Assembly (NCBI GenBank): GCA_947088675.1
Contig: CAMUHN010000009.1
Coordinates: 1-62,130, forward strand
Source of the DNA: an uncultured Roseburia sp.
GTDB lineage: Bacteria; Bacillota; Clostridia; Lachnospirales; Lachnospiraceae
Reading direction: 5' to 3'
DNA: 62,130 nt
Of this stretch, positions 25,606-34,562 are shown piece after piece (position 1 is the first letter of the stretch; every line of letters starts with the position of its first letter). The notes under the pieces are model-generated. The model was given only the letters and a program-made list of their open reading frames with translations, did no database searches and was not told the origin of the DNA. The position numbers were made by a program, and so were the translations under genes.

Positions 25606-27540
25606 ATGGTTTCGGAAGAGCTGCTATTTATTTTAAAACAGAATAACAGGCCCGACTTTAACGAGCTGATCCGCAAAAAGGCGTCCTATGAGTACCTGTA
25701 CCATCTGTCGTTTCAGCGGCCCAATATCATTGACTGGGTTGCGCTGCAAAAAGAAATGCATGTGCTTTTGTGGAACGGGGAGTGCGGCGCTTTAACCGGC
25801 GTATTGCTGGAAAAGGCGAAAACGGTGACTACAGTCTGCGAGACGCCGATGGAGGCTGCGGTTGTGCGGGAACGGTATCGCGATGCCGGGAATCTTTTCG
25901 TTTCGCAGATGGAATCGTTTTCGACTGCAGATACAGAAAAGTATGATTTTATTTTTCTGATCGGACATATGGCAAAATATAAACGCATGCTTTCTGATTT
26001 TTACCGTTTGCTAAAAAAGGAAGGCAGCCTCATCGTCGCGGACGCCAATCGTCTGGGACTGAAATATTTTGCCGGTAATCAGGAGGAGTACCTGGGGGGC
26101 TATTTTACCGGGATCGAAAATTGTTATCCCGTGGAGAAAGCAGATCGCTGCTATTCGGCGAAAGAGTATGAAATGCTGCTTGTGGAAGCAGGGTTTGAGA
26201 AGCAGAACTGGTATTATCCATATCCGGACCATAAATTTATGACGGATCTTTATTCCGACGCGTGGCTGCCGCGTTCGGGGGAGTTGAACGACAACAGAAG
26301 AAATTTTGAACGTGATCGTTATCTGTTGTTTGAAGAGGGAAATGTTTTTGACGCGCTGCTTGCGGAGGGCGTCTTTCCTGTTTTTTCCAATTCTTTTCTG
26401 ATTGAGGCAAAAAAACTGGAAAAAGCAGGAAAAAGAAACGTGCTGTATGTGCGTTATTCCAATGAGCGCAGGGCGTGTTTTCAGATCAGGACAGATATCG
26501 TGCAGGAGGATGGCGTAAAGTGGGTGCATAAGCGGGCTCTCCGGGAAGAAGGGCGAGAGCATGTCTTTGGGATGGAAACAGCGTTTGCGGCACTGAGCAG
26601 CTGTTATACAACAGAAAATTTTGCTTTTTGCAGATGCAGCAGGACAAATGAGGGGGTACGTTTCCCGTTTGTAAACGGCACGCCGTTATATGAGAGGATT
26701 CACAGGGCGCTTGCGGCGAAAGAAGATGCTTATGTTTGGGAAGTGGTGGGAGAGTTCGTCAGAAGAGTTTTAAGGGACGGCGGCAGCCGCCCGTTTGAAA
26801 TGACAGATGGATTTCGCGCGGTATTCGGGGAGGCCGCCCTGGACAAAAGCATGGATTGTCCGATATACTGTGATATTGATCTGATCTTCTCAAATTTATT
26901 TGCAGAGGACAGTACAGGGGTATGGAATGTCATTGATTATGAGTGGTCGTTTGATTTTCCGATTCCCAAAGCTTTTGTTGTTTATCGTGCGCTTTATTTT
27001 TCCTATTATCAGATGTTTCAGGGAACGCATATTACCTTTGCCAGGCTGATGGAGGCGGGCGGTATTTCAAAGGAGATGGAGGGCGTATTTCGCGGGATGG
27101 AAGAACATTTTCAGCGCTATATCGGAAGCAGCGCGTTTCCGGTCCGCTCCATTCGACATTTGATGGGAACAAAGACGATGCGGCTTTCGGATACGTCGGA
27201 TGCGGCAGAGACTGCGCGTTTTTTTGCCGGAAAAGTAAGATTTTCCGTTGACCGGGAAGAAATACAGGATGGATGCGTTGTATTAAGCGGCTGGGCGATG
27301 GGGATTTCTCTTCGAAAAGAGGCTTTTGCGGCGCGCATTTGTGTTTTTGGAAAAGGGGGCGCTCCGATTTCTGCGGAGATCACGCGCACGAAACGCCGGG
27401 ATGTGCTGGAGGCTTTTTCTATCCGGCGGCAGGAGGAACCGCCGGTCGGTTTTGACTGCGTGTTTATAGAGCCGGAGGACGGAATCTGGCAGGTTGTCTT
27501 TTCGGTCGGGGGAAAGAGAAAGAAATATATACGGAGCTGA
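25606..27540 (+). CDS. Large protein with methyltransferase-like and kinase-like regions
   Basis: This 644-residue soluble protein looks like a fusion. Residues ~50-200 resemble a degenerate class I SAM methyltransferase: VLLWNGECGALTGVLLEKAK replaces the Gly-rich loop, and YDFIFLIGHMAKYKRM with LLKKEGSLIVADAN match the central strands. Residues ~260-480 recall phosphotransferases of the choline/aminoglycoside kinase type, with DIDLIFSNLF and VIDYEWSFDFP in place of the usual HGDxxxxN and IDxE motifs. The last ~110 residues are beta-rich. GGAGGGC precedes ATG 25606. Coming right behind a Wzt-like ATPase, it could modify the chain end (methyl or phosphate), as WbdD does in E. coli O9a. That comparison is an inference from architecture. 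Confidence 0.6.
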   Translation: MVSEELLFILKQNNRPDFNELIRKKASYEYLYHLSFQRPNIIDWVALQKEMHVLLWNGECGALTGVLLEKAKTVTTVCETPMEAAVVRERYRDAGNLFVSQMESFSTADTEKYDFIFLIGHMAKYKRMLSDFYRLLKKEGSLIVADANRLGLKYFAGNQEEYLGGYFTGIENCYPVEKADRCYSAKEYEMLLVEAGFEKQNWYYPYPDHKFMTDLYSDAWLPRSGELNDNRRNFERDRYLLFEEGNVFDALLAEGVFPVFSNSFLIEAKKLEKAGKRNVLYVRYSNERRACFQIRTDIVQEDGVKWVHKRALREEGREHVFGMETAFAALSSCYTTENFAFCRCSRTNEGVRFPFVNGTPLYERIHRALAAKEDAYVWEVVGEFVRRVLRDGGSRPFEMTDGFRAVFGEAALDKSMDCPIYCDIDLIFSNLFAEDSTGVWNVIDYEWSFDFPIPKAFVVYRALYFSYYQMFQGTHITFARLMEAGGISKEMEGVFRGMEEHFQRYIGSSAFPVRSIRHLMGTKTMRLSDTSDAAETARFFAGKVRFSVDREEIQDGCVVLSGWAMGISLRKEAFAARICVFGKGGAPISAEITRTKRRDVLEAFSIRRQEEPPVGFDCVFIEPEDGIWQVVFSVGGKRKKYIRS

Positions 27541-27558
27541 CATAAGGAGGCAGGGGGC

Positions 27559-28983
27559 ATGTATCAATCAAGGGAAAAACTGCAGGATATGGTGTTACTG
27601 CTTACCGATATTATCTGTTTTATGGTAAGTTATCTGGGCGGCGGCTATCTGTGGCTGGTCGGATACCGCAATGTCTCCGTCGCGGATATGAAGACGGAGC
27701 TTCTGGAAAGTTTTGGCGTTGTTTTTGTGATCTATGTGCTGTTTGTACTTTTTTCAGATATTGAACGAAAGTTTGTCCGCAGGAGCGTTTATCAGGAGAT
27801 GTGGGCGGCGGTCAAAGCGGGCGTTGCGCTTGTTTTTATCATGGCAATGATTATCTTTTTGCAGCACAATAATGCGGATGCATCCAGAGGCGTTTATTTT
27901 TGTATTGCAGCGATCAATACCGTGATCTTTTTTTTGGCTCACATGCTGTTAAAGTATTATCTTTTGCGCGTTTACCGCAATAAACGCGCAGCGAACCAGG
28001 TATTTCTTGTGACGACAGCCGACCGCGTATCTGATATAATGGCGGAAACGGACAACGCAAGGGACTGGGAGCATCGGCTGGCCGGGATTGCCATTATCGA
28101 CGACAATCAGATTGGCAGATGGTATGACGGCGTTCCGGTTGTTGCGACCTATTCGAATATGTTTCAGTATGCGAAAGAACAGATTGTGGATGAGGTTTTT
28201 ATCGATGTACCGTATGAGGACGGCAGTTCGCTTGCGAAAGTGGTACAGGAGTTTGCCAATATGGGGGCAACGGTTCATATCACGATTGAGCTGCTGCACA
28301 AATTTGACGATTATCATAAGAGTTTTACCATGCTGGGATATATTCCTGTCATTACATTTACCAATCAGTATAACGACTGGAAGATGCTTGCCGTAAAACG
28401 TCTGATGGACATTGTCGGTGCGCTGATCGGGCTTGCCGTTACTGCTGCAGTCACGGTGTTTCTGGCGCCGCCGCTTTTGTTGGAATCACCGGGACCGCTG
28501 TTTTTTTCTCAGCAGCGCGTCGGCAAAAACGGGCGTTATTTTAAGATCTATAAATTTCGTTCGATGTACAGGGATGCGGAAGAGCGGAAAAAAGAGCTGG
28601 AGCACCAGAATGAGATGGGCAGTGCGCTGATGTTTAAGATGAAAGAGGACCCGCGCATCACGAAAGTCGGGAAATTTATTCGAAAGACAAGCATCGACGA
28701 GCTTCCGCAGTTTTTTAACGTATTAAAGGGCGATATGAGTCTTGTGGGGACAAGGCCGCCGACGGTTGATGAATTTAAGCAGTACGAGCTGCACCAGAAG
28801 CGCCGCTTAAGTGCAAAACCCGGCATTACAGGACTCTGGCAGGTCAGCGGCAGGAACCGGATCGTCGATTTTGACGAGGTGGTAAAGCTGGATGTGCAGT
28901 ATATAGACAATTGGAGCATAGGGCTGGATTTAAAGATCCTGTGCAAGACAATATTGGTGGTATTTAAAAGCGAGGGCGAGTAG
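27559..28983 (+). CDS. Polyprenyl-phosphate sugar phosphotransferase (WbaP/CpsE type), first copy
   Basis: This 474-residue membrane enzyme starts a glycan by moving sugar-1-phosphate onto undecaprenyl phosphate. Four N-terminal helices (about 10-145) and a Rossmann-like middle lead to the catalytic domain from about 275: KRLMDIVGALIGL, SQQRVGKNGRYFKIYKFRSM, RKTSIDELPQFFNVLKGDMS and VGTRPPTVDEF. The sugar is probably glucose, galactose or an amino sugar; sequence alone does not tell. A second enzyme of this type is at 39604, so the locus can start two glycans. Confidence 0.92.
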   Translation: MYQSREKLQDMVLLLTDIICFMVSYLGGGYLWLVGYRNVSVADMKTELLESFGVVFVIYVLFVLFSDIERKFVRRSVYQEMWAAVKAGVALVFIMAMIIFLQHNNADASRGVYFCIAAINTVIFFLAHMLLKYYLLRVYRNKRAANQVFLVTTADRVSDIMAETDNARDWEHRLAGIAIIDDNQIGRWYDGVPVVATYSNMFQYAKEQIVDEVFIDVPYEDGSSLAKVVQEFANMGATVHITIELLHKFDDYHKSFTMLGYIPVITFTNQYNDWKMLAVKRLMDIVGALIGLAVTAAVTVFLAPPLLLESPGPLFFSQQRVGKNGRYFKIYKFRSMYRDAEERKKELEHQNEMGSALMFKMKEDPRITKVGKFIRKTSIDELPQFFNVLKGDMSLVGTRPPTVDEFKQYELHQKRRLSAKPGITGLWQVSGRNRIVDFDEVVKLDVQYIDNWSIGLDLKILCKTILVVFKSEGE

Positions 28984-28984
28984 T

Positions 28985-30076
28985 GTGAAATATCAGTCTG
29001 TTTTATCCATGTTTCTGTTGTTTGTTGTGATACCGGTATGGATCGGTGTGATCTGGGTGAATTTTCTGCGGATCAAAGACAGGGCGGAAGCGTTTTTTAT
29101 GGCCTGGATTACCGGGATTGTGACGATGTTTGCAGTCGGACAGATTGTGCTTGTTCCGCTGATTGCAGCGGAGGCAACGCTTACGCTGGCGGTTTCCGTC
29201 ATCAAAATGCTCTATACGTTGCTGGCAGTGATTTCCTTTTATCTCTTGCTGGAACATATTTTTGGATGCAGTTTAGAAGCAGAGAAAAAACAGGCCCGCA
29301 GGATGAACGCGGCGGACGAAAAGAAAAGCGTATTTACGGCTGTGTTTGGCGTGGCTGCCGCGGTTCTTATTTTTCTGCAGGCTTTTGTGCCGGCATATTA
29401 TCAGCATATTGACGATGACGATTCGCGCTTTGTGGCCGAGGAGGTGTCGGCAGTCGTACATGACACCATGTTAAAGGATGATCCGATCAGCGACCGGTTT
29501 ATGTACTGGGATATGGGGGAGACGCGAAAAGATCTTGCTTCGCCCTGGACAATGTATGTCGCTGCGTGCTGCCGTATTGTAAATCTGGCGCCTGCTGTTT
29601 TTTCTCATACGCTGTTTCCTTTTTTTATGATACCGATCTGCTATGCCGTTTTTTTTCTGATCGGATGTATTTTGTTTCGGGATGACAGGGAGAAAGTGTT
29701 TTTGTTTTTGATTTTTTTATCGGTACTGCTGATCTGGGATTATACATCGACGCATACGTCAGGCTCGATGCTTCTGCTTCGGATCTGGCAGGGAAAAGCG
29801 CTCGTGGCCGGCTTTTTCATACCGGTTCTGCTGCTGTTGTTTTACCGTATTTTGCAGCAGAGGGAGTCGGTGCGTGAAATGGCGCTGCTGCCGGTTGTAT
29901 CGTTTGCCGGATCTCTGGTGTCAGGGATTGGGATTGTAATCGTTCCGATACTTCTTGCCATTTACGGACTGGTCGATTTTATCTATTACAGGAATTTAAA
30001 GAAAACGCTTGCCGTCTGGATGTCGGCAGCGCCGTGCGGGATCTATCTGGTCTATTATTTAAACGGAATCATTTGA
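28985..30076 (+). CDS. Polytopic membrane protein, possible GT-C-type transferase (DUF6077-like)
   Basis: This 363-residue protein is almost wholly membrane embedded (about nine to ten hydrophobic segments). A loop with YYQHIDDDDSRFVAEEVS near 138-155 holds an acidic cluster like the catalytic first loop of GT-C glycosyltransferases. GTG start two bases after the previous stop. It resembles proteins I recall as DUF6077 in Lachnospiraceae glycan loci; that name is from memory. It ends abruptly after a hydrophobic segment, and the next gene continues with further membrane helices, so the two may act as one split unit. Confidence 0.6.
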   Translation: MKYQSVLSMFLLFVVIPVWIGVIWVNFLRIKDRAEAFFMAWITGIVTMFAVGQIVLVPLIAAEATLTLAVSVIKMLYTLLAVISFYLLLEHIFGCSLEAEKKQARRMNAADEKKSVFTAVFGVAAAVLIFLQAFVPAYYQHIDDDDSRFVAEEVSAVVHDTMLKDDPISDRFMYWDMGETRKDLASPWTMYVAACCRIVNLAPAVFSHTLFPFFMIPICYAVFFLIGCILFRDDREKVFLFLIFLSVLLIWDYTSTHTSGSMLLLRIWQGKALVAGFFIPVLLLLFYRILQQRESVREMALLPVVSFAGSLVSGIGIVIVPILLAIYGLVDFIYYRNLKKTLAVWMSAAPCGIYLVYYLNGII

Positions 30077-30107
30077 AAGAAAAAAGAGGCAGAATGGAGG
30101 CGTGGTA

Positions 30108-30884
30108 ATGCTGACGGATTGTATCGCTGTCTGGGATAATTTTAAAAATTTTATAGGCGGCAGGGCCGGTATTTTTCATTGGCTCCTGTTTTGCGCGGCC
30201 ATGCTTGTTCTGCTTTTTTCGGGAAAGAGAGATCGAAAACTGATGTTCTGGCCTACGGTCCTTGTGCTGCTTTTTTTCTTTAATCCGTTTTTTTACCGGT
30301 TTGTCGGAAACCGGTTTTTGTCAGGCGTCTACTGGCGTCTGATGTGGATGGCGCCGGTCGGCGTGATTACGGCCTATGCCGCGGTACGGGCAGTCTTTCG
30401 ACTCAACCGCAGTTATCTGCGCGCGGCGGCGGGCGCGCTTTTCATCGTCTGCGTGATCGTGACGGGAGAGCGGATGTATCAGCAAAAGACGTTTCAGAAA
30501 GCAGAAAATATTTATAAGCTGCCGCAGGCGGCAATTGACGTCTCGGATGCGATTGCGGCGGCGGGCGTGAACTGGAAAGTGCGCTCCGTTGTGCCAAATG
30601 AGCTGTTGTGTTATGTCAGGCAGTATCGCTGTGATATCGGCCTTTTTTATGGGAGGAACGCGGGCGGATTTATCTCGGATATCGGGGAGGATGAAAAGCG
30701 CGTCTATGAAGAAATGTGCAAAGAAGAGCCTGATATCGAGACAGTGACGCAGCTGTGTAAAAAAAATGAAGTGATTTTTATATGTTTTAACCGCAATACG
30801 CACAGGATACCGGATGATCTGGACGGATACGGGTATGAACATTACCGCGATGTAGGCGTCTACCGTATTTTTATCAAAAGTTAA
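30108..30884 (+). CDS. Membrane protein with extracytoplasmic C-terminus, probable partner of preceding gene
   Basis: This 258-residue protein has about four helices in its first 130 residues (around WLLFCAAMLVLLF, LMFWPTVLVLLFFF and LRAAAGALFIVCVIV), then a soluble domain of ~120 residues that should face outside. GGAGG lies seven bases before the ATG at 30108, and a stop codon at 30060 separates its frame from anything upstream, so it is a real separate gene rather than a simple frameshift product. Joined to the preceding 363 residues it would match the size of a single ~620-residue GT-C-like enzyme. Function unknown. Confidence 0.6.
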   Translation: MLTDCIAVWDNFKNFIGGRAGIFHWLLFCAAMLVLLFSGKRDRKLMFWPTVLVLLFFFNPFFYRFVGNRFLSGVYWRLMWMAPVGVITAYAAVRAVFRLNRSYLRAAAGALFIVCVIVTGERMYQQKTFQKAENIYKLPQAAIDVSDAIAAAGVNWKVRSVVPNELLCYVRQYRCDIGLFYGRNAGGFISDIGEDEKRVYEEMCKEEPDIETVTQLCKKNEVIFICFNRNTHRIPDDLDGYGYEHYRDVGVYRIFIKS

Positions 30885-30900
30885 GCAGGGAGAGTAAAGA

Positions 30901-32100
30901 TTGAAAAATTACCGGATTTTACAGATACACAACTTTTATCAGATCCCCGGCGGGGAGGATGTTGTCGTGAGGAACGAAAAACAGCTTCTGGAGGAACACG
31001 GGCACACTGTATGCACTTATTACAGAAGCAACCAGGAGTTAAACGAGGGCGGATTCTTAAAAAAACTGCTGATTCCGTTTACCGCAGTATTTTCGTTTCG
31101 CACTTACCGCGAGGTAAAGCATTTGATCCGGGAGAAGAAAATTGACCTTGTCCATGTGCACAATACGCTGATGATGGTCAGTCCCGCCGTCTTTTACGCC
31201 GCGTTTTCCTGTGGCGTTCCGGTTGTGCAGACGCTTCACAATTTCCGTATGATCTGTCCGGCCGGCTCGTTTTTCCGGGATAATGTAATCTGTGAGGAGT
31301 GTGTCGAACATGGGATGAAATGTGCAATTCGCCATAAATGCTATCGCGGGAGCAGGCTGCAGTCGTTTGTCAGCTCGGCGATCTTACAGATTCATCGTCT
31401 TCTTGGGACGTATTACCGTGTCAATTTTATCTGTCTGACAGATTTTAACAGGGAAAAACTCTTAAGTTCGCTAAATCCGGCAAAAAAGATTGTAAACCCG
31501 GCGCGTATCTACATCAAGCCGAATTTTACGTTCGCGGAGGGGATACGCCCTGTTCCAAAGCAGCCGAAAGAAAAATATTTTCTGTTTGCGGGCCGTATCG
31601 AGGCGTTAAAAGGAATTGACATTGCGATTAAGGCGTTTGAAATGCTGCCGGAGGAAACGCTCTATATTGCCGGCAGCGGGCCGCTGGAACCGGAGATGAA
31701 AGAGTATGTAAAAGAGCGCGGGATCAAAAACGTTACGTTTCTGGGGTATCTGCAGAAAGAACAGATGAAAGAGAAGTTTTACCATGCAAAAGCGGTGATC
31801 ATGACCTCGCAGTGTTATGAGGCGTTTGCGATGACGATTGCCGAAGCTTATTCTTACGGGGTGCCGGTGATTGCCGGCAGAGTAGGAAATATGGAGGGTA
31901 TGGTAAACGACGGTGTGACGGGCGTGAAATTCACTTATGACTCGGCGGCCGATCTTGCAGAAAAAGTACGTGAATTTAACGGGATGGATCTGATGCAATT
32001 AAAAGAAAATGCGCGTAAGTTTTACGAGACCAGGCTTCGGCCGGAGGATAATTACAGAAAACTGATCGATATTTACGAGAGCATTTCATCGGAAAGCTGA
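30901..32100 (+). CDS. GT4-family glycosyltransferase
   Basis: This 399-residue GT-B fold transferase starts with TTG behind GGGAGAG. The N-terminal half has HNFYQIPGGEDVVVRNE (the GGxD loop) and a Cys-rich stretch near 120-145 (CPAGSFFRDNVICEEC, then CAIRHKC), a probable metal site seen in this GT4 subgroup. The C-terminal half has FAGRIEALKGIDIAIKAFE and YEAFAMTIAEAYSYGVPVI, the E-x7-E donor-site motif. It acts on the cytoplasmic side and adds one sugar to the lipid-linked chain. Confidence 0.9.
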   Translation: MKNYRILQIHNFYQIPGGEDVVVRNEKQLLEEHGHTVCTYYRSNQELNEGGFLKKLLIPFTAVFSFRTYREVKHLIREKKIDLVHVHNTLMMVSPAVFYAAFSCGVPVVQTLHNFRMICPAGSFFRDNVICEECVEHGMKCAIRHKCYRGSRLQSFVSSAILQIHRLLGTYYRVNFICLTDFNREKLLSSLNPAKKIVNPARIYIKPNFTFAEGIRPVPKQPKEKYFLFAGRIEALKGIDIAIKAFEMLPEETLYIAGSGPLEPEMKEYVKERGIKNVTFLGYLQKEQMKEKFYHAKAVIMTSQCYEAFAMTIAEAYSYGVPVIAGRVGNMEGMVNDGVTGVKFTYDSAADLAEKVREFNGMDLMQLKENARKFYETRLRPEDNYRKLIDIYESISSES

Positions 32101-32107
32101 GGCAGAA

Positions 32108-33199
32108 ATGAAAAAAGTTGTTTTTATCACGAATATCCCGTCGCCCTACCGTGTTGATTTTTTTGTTTTTTTGCAGAAAACCTGCGCGCAGTATGAGTTT
32201 CATGTCATCTTTTCCGGAGGCGGCATGGAAAACAGAAAATGGCATGTGGAACTTCGGGAATTAAAAAATTACAGATTTTTAAAATCAAAGACACTGATTA
32301 TACGGAAGCGTTATGATGACCGCTATGTTTTTCTGCCGCTTGGCGTGGAAAAGGAATTGAAGCAGATCGGTCCGGATTTTGTGTTTGCAATGGAATACAA
32401 TCCGACGATTTTGCGCGCCGTCCATTACTGCCGTAAAAAAAAGATACCGTTCGCGAGCTGGACGGACGGGACGGCCCATTCGGAGCGTGCGATCGGAACA
32501 GTGCAGAAACTTTCCCGAAAATATATTATAAAGCGCGCCAGTGCGTTTGTGGCCAGCAGTACGGCCTCGCAGAAAAATCAGATCTCCTATGGCGCGGATC
32601 AGAAGAAGTGTTTTCTTTCGTATCTGACCGTTGACATAGAGAAATATCTGATGAAAAAGGACAATTACACGGGCAGGCAGATGATTTATGTCGGAAGCCT
32701 GATTGAGCGCAAAGGGCTGGACCTTTTGCTGGAAGCGCTTGCCCTGCTGCCGGACGATATCACGCTTGTCATTGTCGGCGAGGGGCAGGAGAGAGATCTT
32801 TTGCAGAAACAGGCGGGAGAGCTCGGGATTTCAGACCGTATTCGTTTTGCCGGATTTCTGGAGGGAGAGGCGCTCAAAGAACTGTATCATGAGTCCGATC
32901 TGTTTGTACTGCCGACCAGGGAGGACTGTTTTGGGCTTGTAATTTTAGAAGCAATGTGCGCATCCCTGCCGGTTGTCTGCTCCAGATATGCGGACGGCGC
33001 ATACGATCTTTTAAAAGAAGGAGAGAACGGGTTTCTGGTGGACCCGTTTGATGCGGCGCAGTTTGCCGAGACGATAGACCGGATGTTTACCAGGGAAGAT
33101 CTTGCCCTGATGGGCAGAAAAAGTTATGAGCGGGCGAAAGAGTTTTCGTTTGCAAATGTTGCGAAAGGTTGTATGGAAGCCTTGGAATGCTGTCTGTGA
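32108..33199 (+). CDS. GT4-family glycosyltransferase
   Basis: This 363-residue GT-B transferase reads KKVVFITNIPSPYRVDFF at the N-terminus, YVGSLIERKGLDLLLEAL near 195-212 and REDCFGLVILEAMCASLPVV near 275-294 with the E-x7-E motif. It begins seven bases after the previous gene. Donor and acceptor cannot be told from sequence. It is one of three consecutive GT-B enzymes here. Confidence 0.9.
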   Translation: MKKVVFITNIPSPYRVDFFVFLQKTCAQYEFHVIFSGGGMENRKWHVELRELKNYRFLKSKTLIIRKRYDDRYVFLPLGVEKELKQIGPDFVFAMEYNPTILRAVHYCRKKKIPFASWTDGTAHSERAIGTVQKLSRKYIIKRASAFVASSTASQKNQISYGADQKKCFLSYLTVDIEKYLMKKDNYTGRQMIYVGSLIERKGLDLLLEALALLPDDITLVIVGEGQERDLLQKQAGELGISDRIRFAGFLEGEALKELYHESDLFVLPTREDCFGLVILEAMCASLPVVCSRYADGAYDLLKEGENGFLVDPFDAAQFAETIDRMFTREDLALMGRKSYERAKEFSFANVAKGCMEALECCL

Positions 33200-33247
33200 C
33201 AGTCTGGCTTGTCTGCACATAAATTTGTATCTGGATTTGGGGTAGGA

Positions 33248-34375
33248 ATGAAAAAGAAAAAGATTTTATTTAACGGACTTGGAAACAGAGGCTGGATCGG
33301 AGGCCTGTACTATATAAAAAATATTCTGTTCAGCTGCCTGCAGAGCAAAAGGATTACGGAATCTTTTGATTTTGTTGTGCTGATTGATCCGGAACATGCG
33401 GGAATCTTTTCCTGTTTTGAAAAAAACGCAAAGATTATTGTGTATGCGGGGACAAATAAATGGAAACTGGCGCAATTTGAGATGAATCTGATCTGGCTGC
33501 ACGGGGTAAAATATTGCTATGCACTGGAATTAAATAAAACAGGAAAGTTGTTTTCCCGGAAAGGTATTTTCTGGATTCCGGATTTTCAGCATAAGAATCT
33601 GCCGGAATTTTTTGGCAGGGACGAGCTGGAAAAGAAAGACCGTAATTTTTATGAGGTCACAAAGAGGAAGAATCCTCTCGTATTAAGCAGTATGGACGCT
33701 GCGCATGATCTGGAGCGGTTTTATCCGAATCATAAATGCAGCGTAACTGTCGTCCATTTTGTTTCCTATATCGAACCGGAAGTGCGCGCGATTACGCAGG
33801 AGACGGAGCGGCGTGTGCTGGAAAAATTTGGCCTTTCCAGAAAATATTTTTATCTGCCGAATCAGTTCTGGCAGCACAAGAACCATATTGTCGCGGTCAG
33901 GGCGATTGAGCTGCTGCGAAAGCGGGGGGCTCTTTTGGATTATGATTTTGTGTTCACCGGAAATTTAAACGATTATCGAAATCCGGATTATATTGGGCAG
34001 TTAAGAAAGAGGATGGAAGCGCCGGAAGTCTGCGGCTGTATGAAAGTGCTTGGCTTTGTTGAGCGCACGGAACAGCTTGCTATCATGAAACGGGCGGCTG
34101 TGATTGTGCAGCCATCGCTCTGCGAGGGATGGGGAACCGTACTGGAAGATGCAAAAGTGTTGGACAAGACCGTGCTGCTCTCCGACATCCCGGTGCACAG
34201 AGAGCAGAAAAACGACAGATGTTTTCTGTTCGATCCGCATCAGCCAAAGGAACTGGCGGATTTGATGGAAGAGGTCAGCAGGAAGAAATTTGAGGAGAAT
34301 GTGGACAGAGGGATTGCCGCTATGTACCGCGAAGCGGGCGAATATGCAAAGTCGCTGGAGCGTATTTTTATATGA
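33248..34375 (+). CDS. GT4-like glycosyltransferase
   Basis: This 375-residue protein starts at ATG 33248, with GGGGTAGGA upstream; a longer in-frame start at 33209 lacks a binding site. The C-terminal half shows YLPNQFWQHKNHIVAVRAIE, VLGFVERTEQLAIMKRAAVI and PSLCEGWGTVLEDAKVLDKT with the E-x7-E acidic pair and SDIPVHRE. These fit GT4 enzymes of the mannosyl/rhamnosyl type. It closes the first run of transferases before a hairpin-rich gap. Confidence 0.88.
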   Translation: MKKKKILFNGLGNRGWIGGLYYIKNILFSCLQSKRITESFDFVVLIDPEHAGIFSCFEKNAKIIVYAGTNKWKLAQFEMNLIWLHGVKYCYALELNKTGKLFSRKGIFWIPDFQHKNLPEFFGRDELEKKDRNFYEVTKRKNPLVLSSMDAAHDLERFYPNHKCSVTVVHFVSYIEPEVRAITQETERRVLEKFGLSRKYFYLPNQFWQHKNHIVAVRAIELLRKRGALLDYDFVFTGNLNDYRNPDYIGQLRKRMEAPEVCGCMKVLGFVERTEQLAIMKRAAVIVQPSLCEGWGTVLEDAKVLDKTVLLSDIPVHREQKNDRCFLFDPHQPKELADLMEEVSRKKFEENVDRGIAAMYREAGEYAKSLERIFI

Positions 34376-34393
34376 ACCGCGACATGGAGGTTA

Positions 34394-34544
34394 GTGTGAA
34401 AAATCAGCTTGATAGCTGATTTTATCACACGTGAACTTGTTCACGTTGGCTATATTGTGCCGGGAACGTCACAAATAAGCCCTGATCCGACAGGAGAAAC
34501 TGCATTCGCAGATTTCTCCTGCGGTTCCTCGAACGTAAACGTTC
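34394..34544 (+). promoter_or_regulatory. Hairpin-dense intergenic region (four to five stem-loops in 150 bases)
   Basis: The 187-base gap holds: 34394-34430, a 16-bp stem with one bulge (GTGTGAAAAATCAGCT arm); 34430-34445, CGTGAA/TTCACG; 34455-34474, TTGTG/CACAA; 34491-34521, CAGGAGAAA-CTGC with GCAG-A-TTTCTCCTG; 34531-34544, GAACGT-AA-ACGTTC. GGGGG then lies eight bases before the next start. No open reading frame of note or T-tract terminator is present. It resembles a structured leader or a small RNA; nothing identifies a known riboswitch. Confidence 0.6.
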
Positions 34545-34562
34545 TCGGAATGGGGGATTCGT

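Noticed and set aside
34376-34562. A short peptide gene in the hairpin-rich gap.
   Set aside because: Small frames exist (for example from 34409) but none has a ribosome binding site of its own, and the palindromes explain the sequence better.
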